NCBI GenBank assembly: GCA_946482365.1
Contig: CAMLQY010000007.1
Span: 23,880-87,879 of the forward strand
Reading direction: 5' to 3'
Length of the DNA: 64,000 bases
Source of the DNA: an uncultured Actinomycetes bacterium
GTDB taxonomy: Bacteria; Actinomycetota; Thermoleophilia; Solirubrobacterales; 70-9
The position numbers and the translations under genes are program-made. Positions 56,271 to 63,651 of the stretch are shown piece by piece. Each line of letters starts with the position of its first letter. Positions within the stretch are counted from its first letter, which is position 1. Below the pieces are notes generated by a model. The model worked only from the letters and a program-made list of their open reading frames with translations. It searched no databases and had not been told where the DNA came from.

Positions 56271-57020
56271 TTAGGTCAACTCGGCGAAGAGGCGGGGGTC
56301 GTTGCTGCAGAGGCCGGTGACGCCGACGGCGGCGAGCTTGCGCATGCGGGGGAGGTCGTCGACGGTCCAGGCGATCAGCTCGACGCCGGCGAGCTCGGTG
56401 ATGCGGGCGAGGCGGCGGCTGATCAAGGGGTGGTAGACCCACATCGCCTCGACCTCCAGCTGTGGCAGCTTCTCGGCGGCGAGGCCGGGGAGGCGCTGGC
56501 GCATCGCCACGAGGGCCGCCAGCATCGGTCCCTTGGCCCAGCGCTTCGAGGTCCAGTCCCTGGTCACCTTGGGGTAGGTCCAGCCGCGGCGCAGCGCCGG
56601 CTGCAGCTCGAGGATGCGGCCCAGCGAGTACATCTCCATGGTCGAGACCATCGCCCGCTCGATCAGGCCGCGCTCCTGCAGGGCATCGACGATCTCCTCC
56701 TCGCGACCGGGGAGCTTGATGTCGATGTCGATCTCGACCCGGTCCAGCGGCGGCTCGAGGAAGGCGTCGAGCGCTTCGGTCAGGGTCAGCGGCGTGCGCC
56801 GCTCGGCGTCGTGCCAGTCATGGGCGACGACCAACGGCGCCCGCTGCTCCAGTGGCAGGTGGGCGTCGGGCAACCAGAGCACGTCGAGCTCGATCGTGTC
56901 GACCCCCGCCTCGACCGCGGCGACGAAGCTCTCGACCGTGTTGCCGGGGGCGATCAGGTCGGCGCCCTTGTGGCCGACCAGCCGCAGTCCGGGGACCCGA
57001 TCCTGCCCGGGCGCGGGCAC
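56271..57020 (-). CDS. Glycerophosphodiester phosphodiesterase
   Basis: The 249-aa TIM-barrel protein has the GDPD hallmarks: LVGHKGADLIAPGNTVESF with His and the H-x-G...N-T-x-E-S pattern near 15-31, DTIELDV (metal Glu and Asp) near 41, VVAHDWH (second His) near 64, and IDIDIKLPG (Glu/Asp/Lys). It would release an alcohol and glycerol-3-phosphate from glycerophosphodiesters. No signal peptide is present, so it probably acts in the cytoplasm. It starts two bases after the DUF2269 gene and is co-transcribed with it. Confidence 0.9.
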   Translation of the reverse strand: MPAPGQDRVPGLRLVGHKGADLIAPGNTVESFVAAVEAGVDTIELDVLWLPDAHLPLEQRAPLVVAHDWHDAERRTPLTLTEALDAFLEPPLDRVEIDIDIKLPGREEEIVDALQERGLIERAMVSTMEMYSLGRILELQPALRRGWTYPKVTRDWTSKRWAKGPMLAALVAMRQRLPGLAAEKLPQLEVEAMWVYHPLISRRLARITELAGVELIAWTVDDLPRMRKLAAVGVTGLCSNDPRLFAELT

Positions 57021-57022
57021 CC

Positions 57023-57469
57023 TCAGTCGGGCCGGATCACCATCAGCACCAGCACGGCGCTGACGAGCAGGAGGTTGAGCCGGGCGACGATCGGTACCCA
57101 GTTACGGCCAGGCGGGGGCGGTGCGCCGCTTTCGATCCCGGCAATCCCGGCCGCCGCCTTGGGCCCGAGATAGAAGATCCCGATCGCGGTCGAGACCACG
57201 AGACCCGCCATGCCGAGCTGGATCCAGAGCAGATCCCAGTCGTAGAAGCTCTCTGTCAGCCAGATCCCGAAGGCCAACGTGACCAGGGACAACCAGGGGA
57301 AGACGTACTTGCCGAGGAACTTGGCAAAGCGCATCGCCGTGAGCATCGTGGCGGGTTCGCCGCTGCGCGCACCGAGGGTCATCGCGATGTTGACCGCGAA
57401 GCCGGTCCCAACCCAAAGCGCCGCGGCCAGGACGTGGATGCTCTTGACGACTGTGTATTCGTCGACCAT
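57023..57469 (-). CDS. DUF2269-like integral membrane protein
   Basis: A 148-aa protein with four membrane helices. SIHVLAAALWVGTGFA at the N-terminus is typical of DUF2269/CopD-like families, where the conserved His and Trp are near the membrane surface. Further helices are YVFPWLSLVTLAFGIWL, QLGMAGLVVSTAIGIFYLG and LNLLLVSAVLVLMVI. Function is not known. It precedes the GDPD gene with a two-base gap and follows a large inverted-repeat element. Confidence 0.78.
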   Translation of the reverse strand: MVDEYTVVKSIHVLAAALWVGTGFAVNIAMTLGARSGEPATMLTAMRFAKFLGKYVFPWLSLVTLAFGIWLTESFYDWDLLWIQLGMAGLVVSTAIGIFYLGPKAAAGIAGIESGAPPPPGRNWVPIVARLNLLLVSAVLVLMVIRPD

Positions 57470-57484
57470 CGATCCGGCGACAGC

Positions 57485-57653
57485 CTAGTAGGGATTGACG
57501 AAACCCGCGTGTGCGGCCCAGCGAGCGCCGGACCAAGCGGGGCAAGGACGCAAGGAGTCCGAATAGCAGCGCTATTCGGACGACTGAGGACGCCGCACCG
57601 CGCCGCGTCCGCCGCCGCTGGACGCGCGTGGGGGTTTCGTCAATCCCTACTAG
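57485..57653. repeat. 169-bp element with perfect 22-bp terminal inverted repeats
   Basis: CTAGTAGGGATTGACGAAAC opens the left end (57485-57506), and its exact 22-nt reverse complement closes the right end (57632-57653). Inside, GTCCGAATAGC/GCTATTCGGAC forms another perfect hairpin around AGC, and the outer interior parts pair imperfectly. No gene is inside. It lies after the prs stop and before the DUF2269 gene, both on the minus strand. It looks like a MITE-like or cruciform element; no target duplication is clear. Confidence 0.85.
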
Positions 57654-57665
57654 CTGCGTTCCTGG

Positions 57666-58703
57666 TCAGAACAGCTGGTTCTCGCCGGCGAAGATCTCGG
57701 AGACCGAGTCGTCGGTGAAGATGCGGCGGATCGAGTCGGCGAAGGTGCCGGCGGTGGAGAGCACTGTGATGTTGTCCGGCGCGCCGGGCCGCAGCGGGAT
57801 CGTGTCGCTGACGACGATCTTCTCGATCCCCGAGCTCTCGTAGGCGAGCCGCTCGTAGGCGGGGCCGGAGAAGACGCCGTGGGTGGCGCAGGAGATCACC
57901 CGCGCCGCGCCCTCGTCGAGCACGGTCTGGGCCGCCGCGCAGAGCGTCCCCGCGGTGTCGATCATGTCGTCGACCAGGACCGCGATCTTGCCCTTGACGT
58001 CGCCGACCACGTAGCCGATCTCGGCCACCTGCTGGGCGGGGCGCTCCTTCTCCATCACCGCCCAGTGGGTGCCGATGCGGCGGGCGAAGTTGCGCGCCGT
58101 CTTCACCCGGCCCGCGTCGGGGGAGACGATCACCAGGTCCTCCGCCGGGTACTGGTCGGCGAACCACTGGGTCAGCATCGGCATCGCCGTCATGTGGTCG
58201 ACCGGGACGTGGAAGAAGCCCTGCACCTGGCCGGCGTGGAGGTCCATGGTCAGCACGCGGTCGACGCCGACGCCCTCCAGGCACTTGGCGACGATGCGGG
58301 CCGAGATCGGCTCGCGAGGAGCCGACTTCTTGTCCTGGCGGGCGTAGCCGTACCAGGGCATCACCGCGATGATGCGGTGGGCCGAGGCGCCCTGGGCGGC
58401 GTCGATCATCGTCAGCAGCTCGATCAGCGAGTCGTTGGGGGACATCTCGGAGTGTTCGTTGGCGCAGGTCGACTGGACGATGAAGACGTCGGCACCGCGG
58501 ATCGACTCCTCGTAGCGGCAGTAGACCTCGCCGTTGGCGAAGGTCTTCAGAGTCACCTGGCCAAGGTCGAGGTCGAGCTTGCCCGCGACCTTCGCAGCGA
58601 GCTCCATCGAGCTGCGCCCGCCGAAGACCATCAACCGCTTCGAGTAGTCGTGGGTGATGGCGCTGGCCGGCACCGTCTCGGGTCGCTCCTCGATTGTGCT
58701 CAC
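57666..58703 (-). CDS. prs: Ribose-phosphate pyrophosphokinase (PRPP synthetase)
   Basis: The 345-aa protein (GTG 58703) has the PRPP synthetase motifs: LMVFGGRSSMELAAKVA, FANGEVYCRYEESIRGADVFIVQST, RQDKKSAPREPISA near 110, DLHAGQVQGFF and the PRPP-binding loop VLVDDMIDTAGT near 240. It makes PRPP from ribose-5-phosphate and ATP for nucleotide, His and Trp synthesis. The start overlaps the glmU stop as GTGA, so the two are translationally coupled; glmU-prs is a frequent pair. Confidence 0.96.
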   Translation of the reverse strand: MSTIEERPETVPASAITHDYSKRLMVFGGRSSMELAAKVAGKLDLDLGQVTLKTFANGEVYCRYEESIRGADVFIVQSTCANEHSEMSPNDSLIELLTMIDAAQGASAHRIIAVMPWYGYARQDKKSAPREPISARIVAKCLEGVGVDRVLTMDLHAGQVQGFFHVPVDHMTAMPMLTQWFADQYPAEDLVIVSPDAGRVKTARNFARRIGTHWAVMEKERPAQQVAEIGYVVGDVKGKIAVLVDDMIDTAGTLCAAAQTVLDEGAARVISCATHGVFSGPAYERLAYESSGIEKIVVSDTIPLRPGAPDNITVLSTAGTFADSIRRIFTDDSVSEIFAGENQLF

Positions 58704-60094
58704 GGGGTTTGCTCCTCCTGCATCTTGGCGGCCTTGCGGGCGGCGTAGCCCTCGATGTTTCGCTGCTCGTTCTCGCTGACGGCGAGCGCCCCCTCGGGCA
58801 CATCGCTCTTGATCACCGCTCCGGCGCCAGTGTAAGCGCCGTCGCCGACTTCTACAGGCGCGATCAGCATCGTGTCAACGCCGATGCGGACGTTCTCGCC
58901 GATCGTAGTCCGGTTCTTGCGGAAACCGTCGTAGTTCGCGGTGATCGCGCCGGCGCCGAGGTTGCTGCCGGCGCCGATCTCGGCGTCGCCCACGTAGGAG
59001 AGATGGGGGACCTTGGCGCCCTCGCCGATCCGCGAGTTCTTGACCTCGACGAAGCTGCCGGCCTTGGCCCCGGAGGCGAGCTCGGCATCGGGGCGCAGGT
59101 GGGCGAAGGGGCCGATCTGGGCACCGTCGCCGGCCACGCACTCGACGAGGAAGGAGTGCGGCACGGAGACCCCGGCGCCCAGCGTCGTGTCCGTCAGCGT
59201 GCTGAGAGGCCCGACGGTGGAGCCCGAGCCCACGGTCGTCTTGCCGCGCAGGCTGGTGCCGGGCTCGATCCGGGCATCGGGCGCGATCTCGACGTCGGCG
59301 TCGATCCAGGTCGAGGCGGGATCGACGACCGTGACCCCGGCCAGCATGTGGGCGCGGAGGATGCGGCGGCGCGCCTCGGCCTCGACCGCGGCGAGGTCGG
59401 CGCGGGTGTTGACGCCCATCGTCACGGCGAGGTCGTCGGCGAGATGCCCGGCCACGGCGTGGCCGGCCGCGCGCAGGGCGGGCAGGACGTCGGGCAGGTA
59501 GTACTCGCCCTGGGCGTTGTCGCTGGAGAGCCCGGCGAGGGCCTCGGCCAGCGGGGCCGCCTGGAAGACATAGGTGCCGGCGTTGATCTCGCGGATCGCC
59601 AGCTGCTCGGGTGTGGCGTCGCCGCCGGTCTTCGCCTCGACCACCCGCTCGACCTCGCCGGAGGGGGAGCGGACGACGCGGCCATAGGTCCCCGGGTCGT
59701 CGAGCTCGATCGTCAGCATCGTCGCCGCGGCGCCGGAAGCCTCGTGTGTTTCGAGAAGCCCGGAGATCGTCTGGGCGGAGATCAGCGGCACGTCTCCGGA
59801 GAGGACGAGAACGGTCCCGGCCTGCTCGATCAGCGGCAATGCCGCGCGCACCGCGCCGCCGGTGCCGTCCGGTTTGGGCTGGGTGACGATCTGAACCTGG
59901 TCGGGCAGGCCGGAGACGATGTCCTGGGCCGGCGAGACGATCGCGGCGACGCGTCCCGCGCCCGCCTCGCGCGCAGCGAGGATCGGCCAGGCGACCATCG
60001 GCCGCCCGCAGACAGGATGCAGCGCCTTCGGCAAGCTGGAACGCATGCGCGTTCCCTCGCCCGCCGCCATTACGAGCACAAGGGGAGACTCCAC
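58700..60094 (-). CDS. glmU: Bifunctional GlmU: GlcN-1-P acetyltransferase / GlcNAc-1-P uridyltransferase
   Basis: The 464-aa protein has the uridyltransferase half (about 1-230) with LVMAAGEGTRMRSSLPKALHPVCG, TGGAVRAALP and LSGDVPLI, then a left-handed beta-helix acetyltransferase half with hexapeptide repeats (IDADVEIAPDARIEPG, RIGEGAKVPHLSYVGDAEIG) and GAGAITANYDGFRKNRT. It makes UDP-GlcNAc, the precursor for peptidoglycan and for nonulosonate and TagO-type glycans in the first part of the window. It is coupled to prs. Upstream lies a 388-nt gap with two repeat elements. Confidence 0.97.
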   Translation of the reverse strand: MESPLVLVMAAGEGTRMRSSLPKALHPVCGRPMVAWPILAAREAGAGRVAAIVSPAQDIVSGLPDQVQIVTQPKPDGTGGAVRAALPLIEQAGTVLVLSGDVPLISAQTISGLLETHEASGAAATMLTIELDDPGTYGRVVRSPSGEVERVVEAKTGGDATPEQLAIREINAGTYVFQAAPLAEALAGLSSDNAQGEYYLPDVLPALRAAGHAVAGHLADDLAVTMGVNTRADLAAVEAEARRRILRAHMLAGVTVVDPASTWIDADVEIAPDARIEPGTSLRGKTTVGSGSTVGPLSTLTDTTLGAGVSVPHSFLVECVAGDGAQIGPFAHLRPDAELASGAKAGSFVEVKNSRIGEGAKVPHLSYVGDAEIGAGSNLGAGAITANYDGFRKNRTTIGENVRIGVDTMLIAPVEVGDGAYTGAGAVIKSDVPEGALAVSENEQRNIEGYAARKAAKMQEEQTP

Positions 60095-60115
60095 GAGTGG
60101 ATCGTAGAGGGGATC

Positions 60116-60235
60116 GGGTGGGGTGGGGTGCCCCTTCCGCTTGCTGGGTTTTCGCCGTCAGAGAAGAAGGAGCTCTCGAAGGGATATCGCGGCGAAAACG
60201 AACGCCGCGCGCTACAGGGGCACCCCACCCCACCC
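60116..60235. repeat. 120-bp inverted-repeat element
   Basis: GGGTGGGGTGGGGTGCCCCT at 60116-60135 is the exact reverse complement of 60216-60235. A second nested pair, TTTTCGCCG and CGGCGAAAA, lies inside. It begins 22 nt upstream of the glmU start, so it might be the end of a transcript or a cruciform. G-runs on one strand could also form a quadruplex. Confidence 0.8.
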
Positions 60236-60383
60236 GTCCGATCAGATCTGAAAAAGCTTAAGACGAACGCCATCGGCCTCCGCGCCCGCTGGGATGACCT
60301 CTACGACCTTGGGCGGCCGGTCGTCCATCGGTTTCAGTCTCCAGCTTGGGTAAACGCGTCAGCTGACACCCGCAGCTCGCGGG

Positions 60384-60468
60384 GGGTGGCGTCGTAGGGG
60401 GGACCGCCCCTGAGGACGCTTTAGCGACCGGAAGGGGCGGTGGGTCCCCTACGGCGACAGGACCCGCC
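60384..60468 (+). repeat. Repeat family 2, copy 3
   Basis: An 85-nt block, one base different from the intragenic copy at 36919. It lies 14 nt past the end of the HdeD-like gene on the minus strand. With the element at 60116 it accounts for most of the 388-nt gap 60095-60482; the remaining 148 nt between them show nothing clear. Confidence 0.92.
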
Positions 60469-60482
60469 GCGCCAACGCCTTT

Positions 60483-61055
60483 TCAGTCAGCTCTTGCAAG
60501 GTCCTTGCCGACCAATGCAACAGAAGTCAGCGTCCAGCCGGCGAAGATGAGGTCGATGCCTACCAGGAGGCCGATGGCCCAGTCGGCGCTGCTGGGAAGC
60601 TTGGCCAGGATGAGGACGCCGATCAGGAGGCCGGCGATGCCGCTGAGGCCGACCAGGCCGGCGCCTTGCTGACCGCGGGCGGCGAAGGCGACCGCGGTGC
60701 GGGTGAGGCCCATGAAGAGGAAGTAGATGCCGAGCACGACGGTCAGGGTGAGCGTGCCGTTGTCCGGTTCCACGATCAGCCAGAGGCCGACGATCACGGT
60801 CAGCAGCGCCCAGAGCAGGCGCAGGACAACGGTCCCGATCGAGTGCGCGGTGAACGCGCCGGCGACGAGGAACGCGCCGGCGATGATGAGGATCCAGCCG
60901 ATGAAGATCGCGGTCGCGACGGAGGCCACTGCCGGCACCACGATCGCCACGCAGCCGACGACGATCGCCAGCACGCCGACGGTCATCAACGCCTTCCAGC
61001 TCCGCTGCAGCCCCTCGCGAACCTCCGGGTCCATCTGCACTCCGCTCATCTCCAT
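60483..61055 (-). CDS. HdeD/DUF308-family membrane protein
   Basis: From ATG 61055 (or 61049) the protein has 190 aa and six membrane helices in three pairs. The repeated pattern (GVLAIVVGCVAIVVP, IFIGWILIIAGAFLVAGAF, LTVVLGIYFLFMGLTRT, GIAGLLIGVLILAKLP) is that of HdeD/DUF308 proteins, linked in E. coli to acid resistance. Its biochemical role is not known. It follows the HNH gene by 11 nt on the same strand. Confidence 0.85.
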   Translation of the reverse strand: MEMSGVQMDPEVREGLQRSWKALMTVGVLAIVVGCVAIVVPAVASVATAIFIGWILIIAGAFLVAGAFTAHSIGTVVLRLLWALLTVIVGLWLIVEPDNGTLTLTVVLGIYFLFMGLTRTAVAFAARGQQGAGLVGLSGIAGLLIGVLILAKLPSSADWAIGLLVGIDLIFAGWTLTSVALVGKDLARAD

Positions 61056-61065
61056 GCCGAGGACC

Positions 61066-61872
61066 CTAGGCCGCTCGCCGGACGAGATCGACGACGCCCG
61101 CGGTCTCCCTCTCGGCGGCTTCCCGCTCGCGCTGCCGCTCGTAGAAGCGCACCCACTTGCGCACCGCGTTGTCGGAGACGCCGTACTTGCGGCCGACCGC
61201 CAGGTAGCTCGTCGCCTCGATCTCCTCCAGCAGCCGCTCGTATGGCGGGCGTTCGGCTTTGCGGGACTTGGGCTTTGGCACCCCGCGGCCGCAACGGATG
61301 GGGCCACGCTCTCGCCTCATTCCGCAATGCCGCGAGCAAAATCGCTGCTTACGGTACTTCGCGCGAAACATCTCACCGCAGCGCGCACAATTGCGAAGTG
61401 GCGGCGGAGTTTCCTTCGCCCGCCCGCAATGAGTATCCAGAGTCGCCGCGCAATTCGGACACAACATGCGCAGGTTCTCCAGACGGTTGTCGTTCCGCAC
61501 ACCGTTGGTGTGGTCCAGGATCATTGACATGTGGCGACCGCGCCACGTCTCCCCCTGACCGCACATCTCACAGCACGGCTGCTTCAGACCGGCTTCGTAG
61601 AGGCGCTGCTTGAGGTTGCTGCGGCTGAAGGTCGAGTGCTCGACGAGGATTTCCTCAAGCGACCGACGCGGCTTGCGAATTGCCTCCATCACGCCGGCGT
61701 AGGGATCGAAATGATCGGTGCCGATCCCCCACATCGCAGCGTACTTCTTCAGCGTCGCCGGGTTGCCACCGGTCGGGCAGTAGTCGAGCCGGCGAAGCGC
61801 CTCGGTCCAAGATTTCGGCCTGGCGATAGCCTCGCGCGCCGCGTCCTCTGTGAACCGTGGACCCCTGCCCAT
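61066..61872 (-). CDS. HNH-type protein with zinc fingers and C-terminal HTH
   Basis: The 268-aa protein starts at ATG 61872. Near residue 100 it has CEMCGQG...MSMILDHTNGVRNDNRLENLRMLCPNCAATLDTH, an HNH block with His, Asn and His catalytic residues and two CxxC pairs. A second CxxC finger (NCARCGEMF, CSRHC) and a helix-turn-helix (YLAVGRKYGVSDNAVRKWVRFY, about 222-243) follow; an N-terminal stretch resembles another DNA-binding helix. Such proteins occur as free-standing nucleases related to homing and phage HNH enzymes. It stands next to tRNA-Gln. Its target is unknown. Confidence 0.82.
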   Translation of the reverse strand: MGRGPRFTEDAAREAIARPKSWTEALRRLDYCPTGGNPATLKKYAAMWGIGTDHFDPYAGVMEAIRKPRRSLEEILVEHSTFSRSNLKQRLYEAGLKQPCCEMCGQGETWRGRHMSMILDHTNGVRNDNRLENLRMLCPNCAATLDTHCGRAKETPPPLRNCARCGEMFRAKYRKQRFCSRHCGMRRERGPIRCGRGVPKPKSRKAERPPYERLLEEIEATSYLAVGRKYGVSDNAVRKWVRFYERQREREAAERETAGVVDLVRRAA

Positions 61873-61935
61873 GTCAACAGTTTCACAGGTGGCTCAGACA
61901 GAAAGTCTCACAATGAGCGGACCCAAAGAAAGTAG

Positions 61936-62007
61936 CTGGGGAGCCCGGACTCGGACCGGGATAGCTGGCTCCAAAGGCCAGAGGCTTACCAATTAGCCGA
62001 CTCCCCA
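61936..62007 (-). tRNA. tRNA-Gln (anticodon TTG)
   Basis: A 72-nt cloverleaf on the minus strand. Acceptor arms TGGGGAG and CTCCCCA pair fully, with discriminator G. The anticodon loop CTTTGGA gives TTG, and the T-arm is CCGGTCCGAGTCCGG. CCA is not encoded. The call is certain from the structure; the remaining bases up to the HNH gene start hold nothing visible. Confidence 0.95.
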
Positions 62008-62035
62008 GTGCACTCCCCAAAGCTTAAGCGCCCCG

Positions 62036-63244
62036 TCACTCCTCCGCGGACCGCGGCACCTTCCCGGCTTCCGCGCCCGGCTCCTGGGCCGGGCCGCGCG
62101 GCGAGGCAATCCCGAGGACGCGCATCGTTTTCAGTCCCAGGCCGAGCTTCTCGCGGCCCTCGGTGGCGGAGACGTCGTGGCCGCAGAGCTCCTTCACGCG
62201 CTCGAGCCGGTAGCGGATCGTGTGGCGGTGGGTGAAGAGCTGTTTGGCGGTGGCGGCGACGTTGCCGTCGTTGTCGAGGTAGGCCTCCACCGTCACCACC
62301 AGCTCGGTCTCGTACTGCTCGTCGTAGGCGGAGAGCGGCGCGATCGTCTCGGCGTAGAAGCGCTCCAGCTCACGCGGGTCCTCGCTCATCGCCGGCAGCA
62401 GCAGGCGGTAGGAGCCGGTCTCCTCGAAGGACAGGACCGCCCGGTTTTCGGCCTCGCCGACGTTGACCGCCAGCCGCGCCTCGTTGCCGGCGCGGTAGAG
62501 GTCGACCGGGTCGGCCGCGCGGCGGCTGTGGCCGATGGTCAGGTGGAACCCCGAGAGGCTGTCCTGGAGCTCGCGGCCGAGGCCGGCGGCGGCGCGCTCG
62601 ACCCGGGCCTCGTCCTCGGCGGGGACGATGACGGCGATCTCGGCCGCCTCCTCGCCGTCCGGGCTCGCCAGCGATCCCGGCGCCAGCGAGCGCAGGGCCC
62701 GCTGGGTGAGCGTCAGCACGCGGGCGCGCCACTCGCCGGTCTGGGCTGCGCGCGGCACGGCGTGCAGGATCAGCACCCCGACCCCCTGCTCGAGGTCCGC
62801 CCCGAGCTCGGCGCCGCGGGCGACGATGTCGCCGCGGTCGGTCACCTCGCGGGCGAGCACGGCGGCGACGAAGGCGCCCGCCACCTCCTCGCTCTCCCAC
62901 TCCGGCGAGCGCGAGCGCTCCAGCTCCAGCGCCAGCAGCGTCGTCACCATCCGGGCGATGATCGGGTCCGGCGCGGCCTTGGCCCGGTAGCGCAGCTCGC
63001 CGACGGCGCTGTCGGCGACCCGCAGCTCGACCGCGGTCACTCCCTCCCCGCCGGAGAGCAGCTTCTGCTCCTGGTCCGAGGAGGCGCCGGCGACCGCCAG
63101 CACCGCGCTGGAGCGGTCGATCAGCGCGACGCTTCCTCCCAGCACCTTGGCCGCGGCCCGCGCCACCGCGGGCAGCCCGGCGCCGGACTCGACCGCCTCA
63201 GAGAGCGCGTCGAGAGTCCCAGTCTCATGGGAGGTTGCCGTCAT
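62036..63244 (-). CDS. PucR/CdaR-family transcriptional regulator
   Basis: The 402-aa protein has a GAF-like N-terminal half (about 10-110, with GSVALIDRSSAVLAVAGA), a GGDEF-like/CdaR middle (about 140-290, LTIGHSRRAADPVDLYRAGNEARLAV) and the C-terminal PucR helix-turn-helix (about 320-380): ELVVTVEAYLDNDGNVAATAKQLFTHRHTIRYRLERVKELCG. Members control purine, sugar-acid or amino-acid use. Tail after the HTH is a short low-complexity extension. The target genes are not evident, as it stands alone after tRNA-Gln. Confidence 0.9.
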   Translation of the reverse strand: MTATSHETGTLDALSEAVESGAGLPAVARAAAKVLGGSVALIDRSSAVLAVAGASSDQEQKLLSGGEGVTAVELRVADSAVGELRYRAKAAPDPIIARMVTTLLALELERSRSPEWESEEVAGAFVAAVLAREVTDRGDIVARGAELGADLEQGVGVLILHAVPRAAQTGEWRARVLTLTQRALRSLAPGSLASPDGEEAAEIAVIVPAEDEARVERAAAGLGRELQDSLSGFHLTIGHSRRAADPVDLYRAGNEARLAVNVGEAENRAVLSFEETGSYRLLLPAMSEDPRELERFYAETIAPLSAYDEQYETELVVTVEAYLDNDGNVAATAKQLFTHRHTIRYRLERVKELCGHDVSATEGREKLGLGLKTMRVLGIASPRGPAQEPGAEAGKVPRSAEE

Positions 63245-63305
63245 CGGCCAATTATCGGGTCATCCGTCGACATCCGGGGCGCTCGATCACCCCCGCACCA
63301 TCGCT

Positions 63306-63350
63306 TCCGCTGTTCCTTTCCCGTAAATAACAGGGGAAAGGAACAGCGGA
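63306..63350. terminator. Perfect 17-bp hairpin between two minus-strand genes
   Basis: TCCGCTGTTCCTTTCCC (63306-63322) pairs exactly with 63334-63350 across an 11-nt loop. It resembles family 1 hairpins in layout and partly in sequence (CTTCCG...CTTTCCCC) but has a different arm. It lies after the small membrane-protein gene and before the PucR gene and may end the upstream transcript. Confidence 0.7.
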
Positions 63351-63378
63351 GCGTGGTTTTTGGGCGCGTGGCAGCGCC

Positions 63379-63651
63379 TCAGCCGAGTAGGCGGGAGATC
63401 TCGTCGTAGTAGTAGACGAACGCCAAGCCGAAGACGACTCCGGTGAGGACGAGGGCCGCGAGGACGAAGAGGGAGAGGAAGCCGGCCGCCGCCTTCTCCC
63501 AGATTCGGCCGAAGGAGCTGACCGCCGGGGTGAAGATGAACCAGACGAAGGCGATGAGGCTGATCAGCCCGGCGGCGCCGAACAGCAGGTACTCATCCTC
63601 GATCTTCTGTAGCGCCAGAGGGATCGCGTTCAGCGAGTGCACCGGGGGCAT
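63379..63651 (-). CDS. Small membrane protein of unknown function overlapping the PAP2 gene
   Basis: Read from ATG 63651 (GTG 63642 also possible), the 90-aa protein has two strong membrane helices (LLFGAAGLISLIAFVWFIFTP and AAGFLSLFVLAALVLTGVVFGLAFVYYY) and ends DEISRLLG. It begins 59 nt before the stop of the PAP2 gene in another frame; no later start is available, so the overlap seems real. Function is unknown, but the coupling suggests joint expression with the phosphatase. Confidence 0.65.
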   Translation of the reverse strand: MPPVHSLNAIPLALQKIEDEYLLFGAAGLISLIAFVWFIFTPAVSSFGRIWEKAAAGFLSLFVLAALVLTGVVFGLAFVYYYDEISRLLG

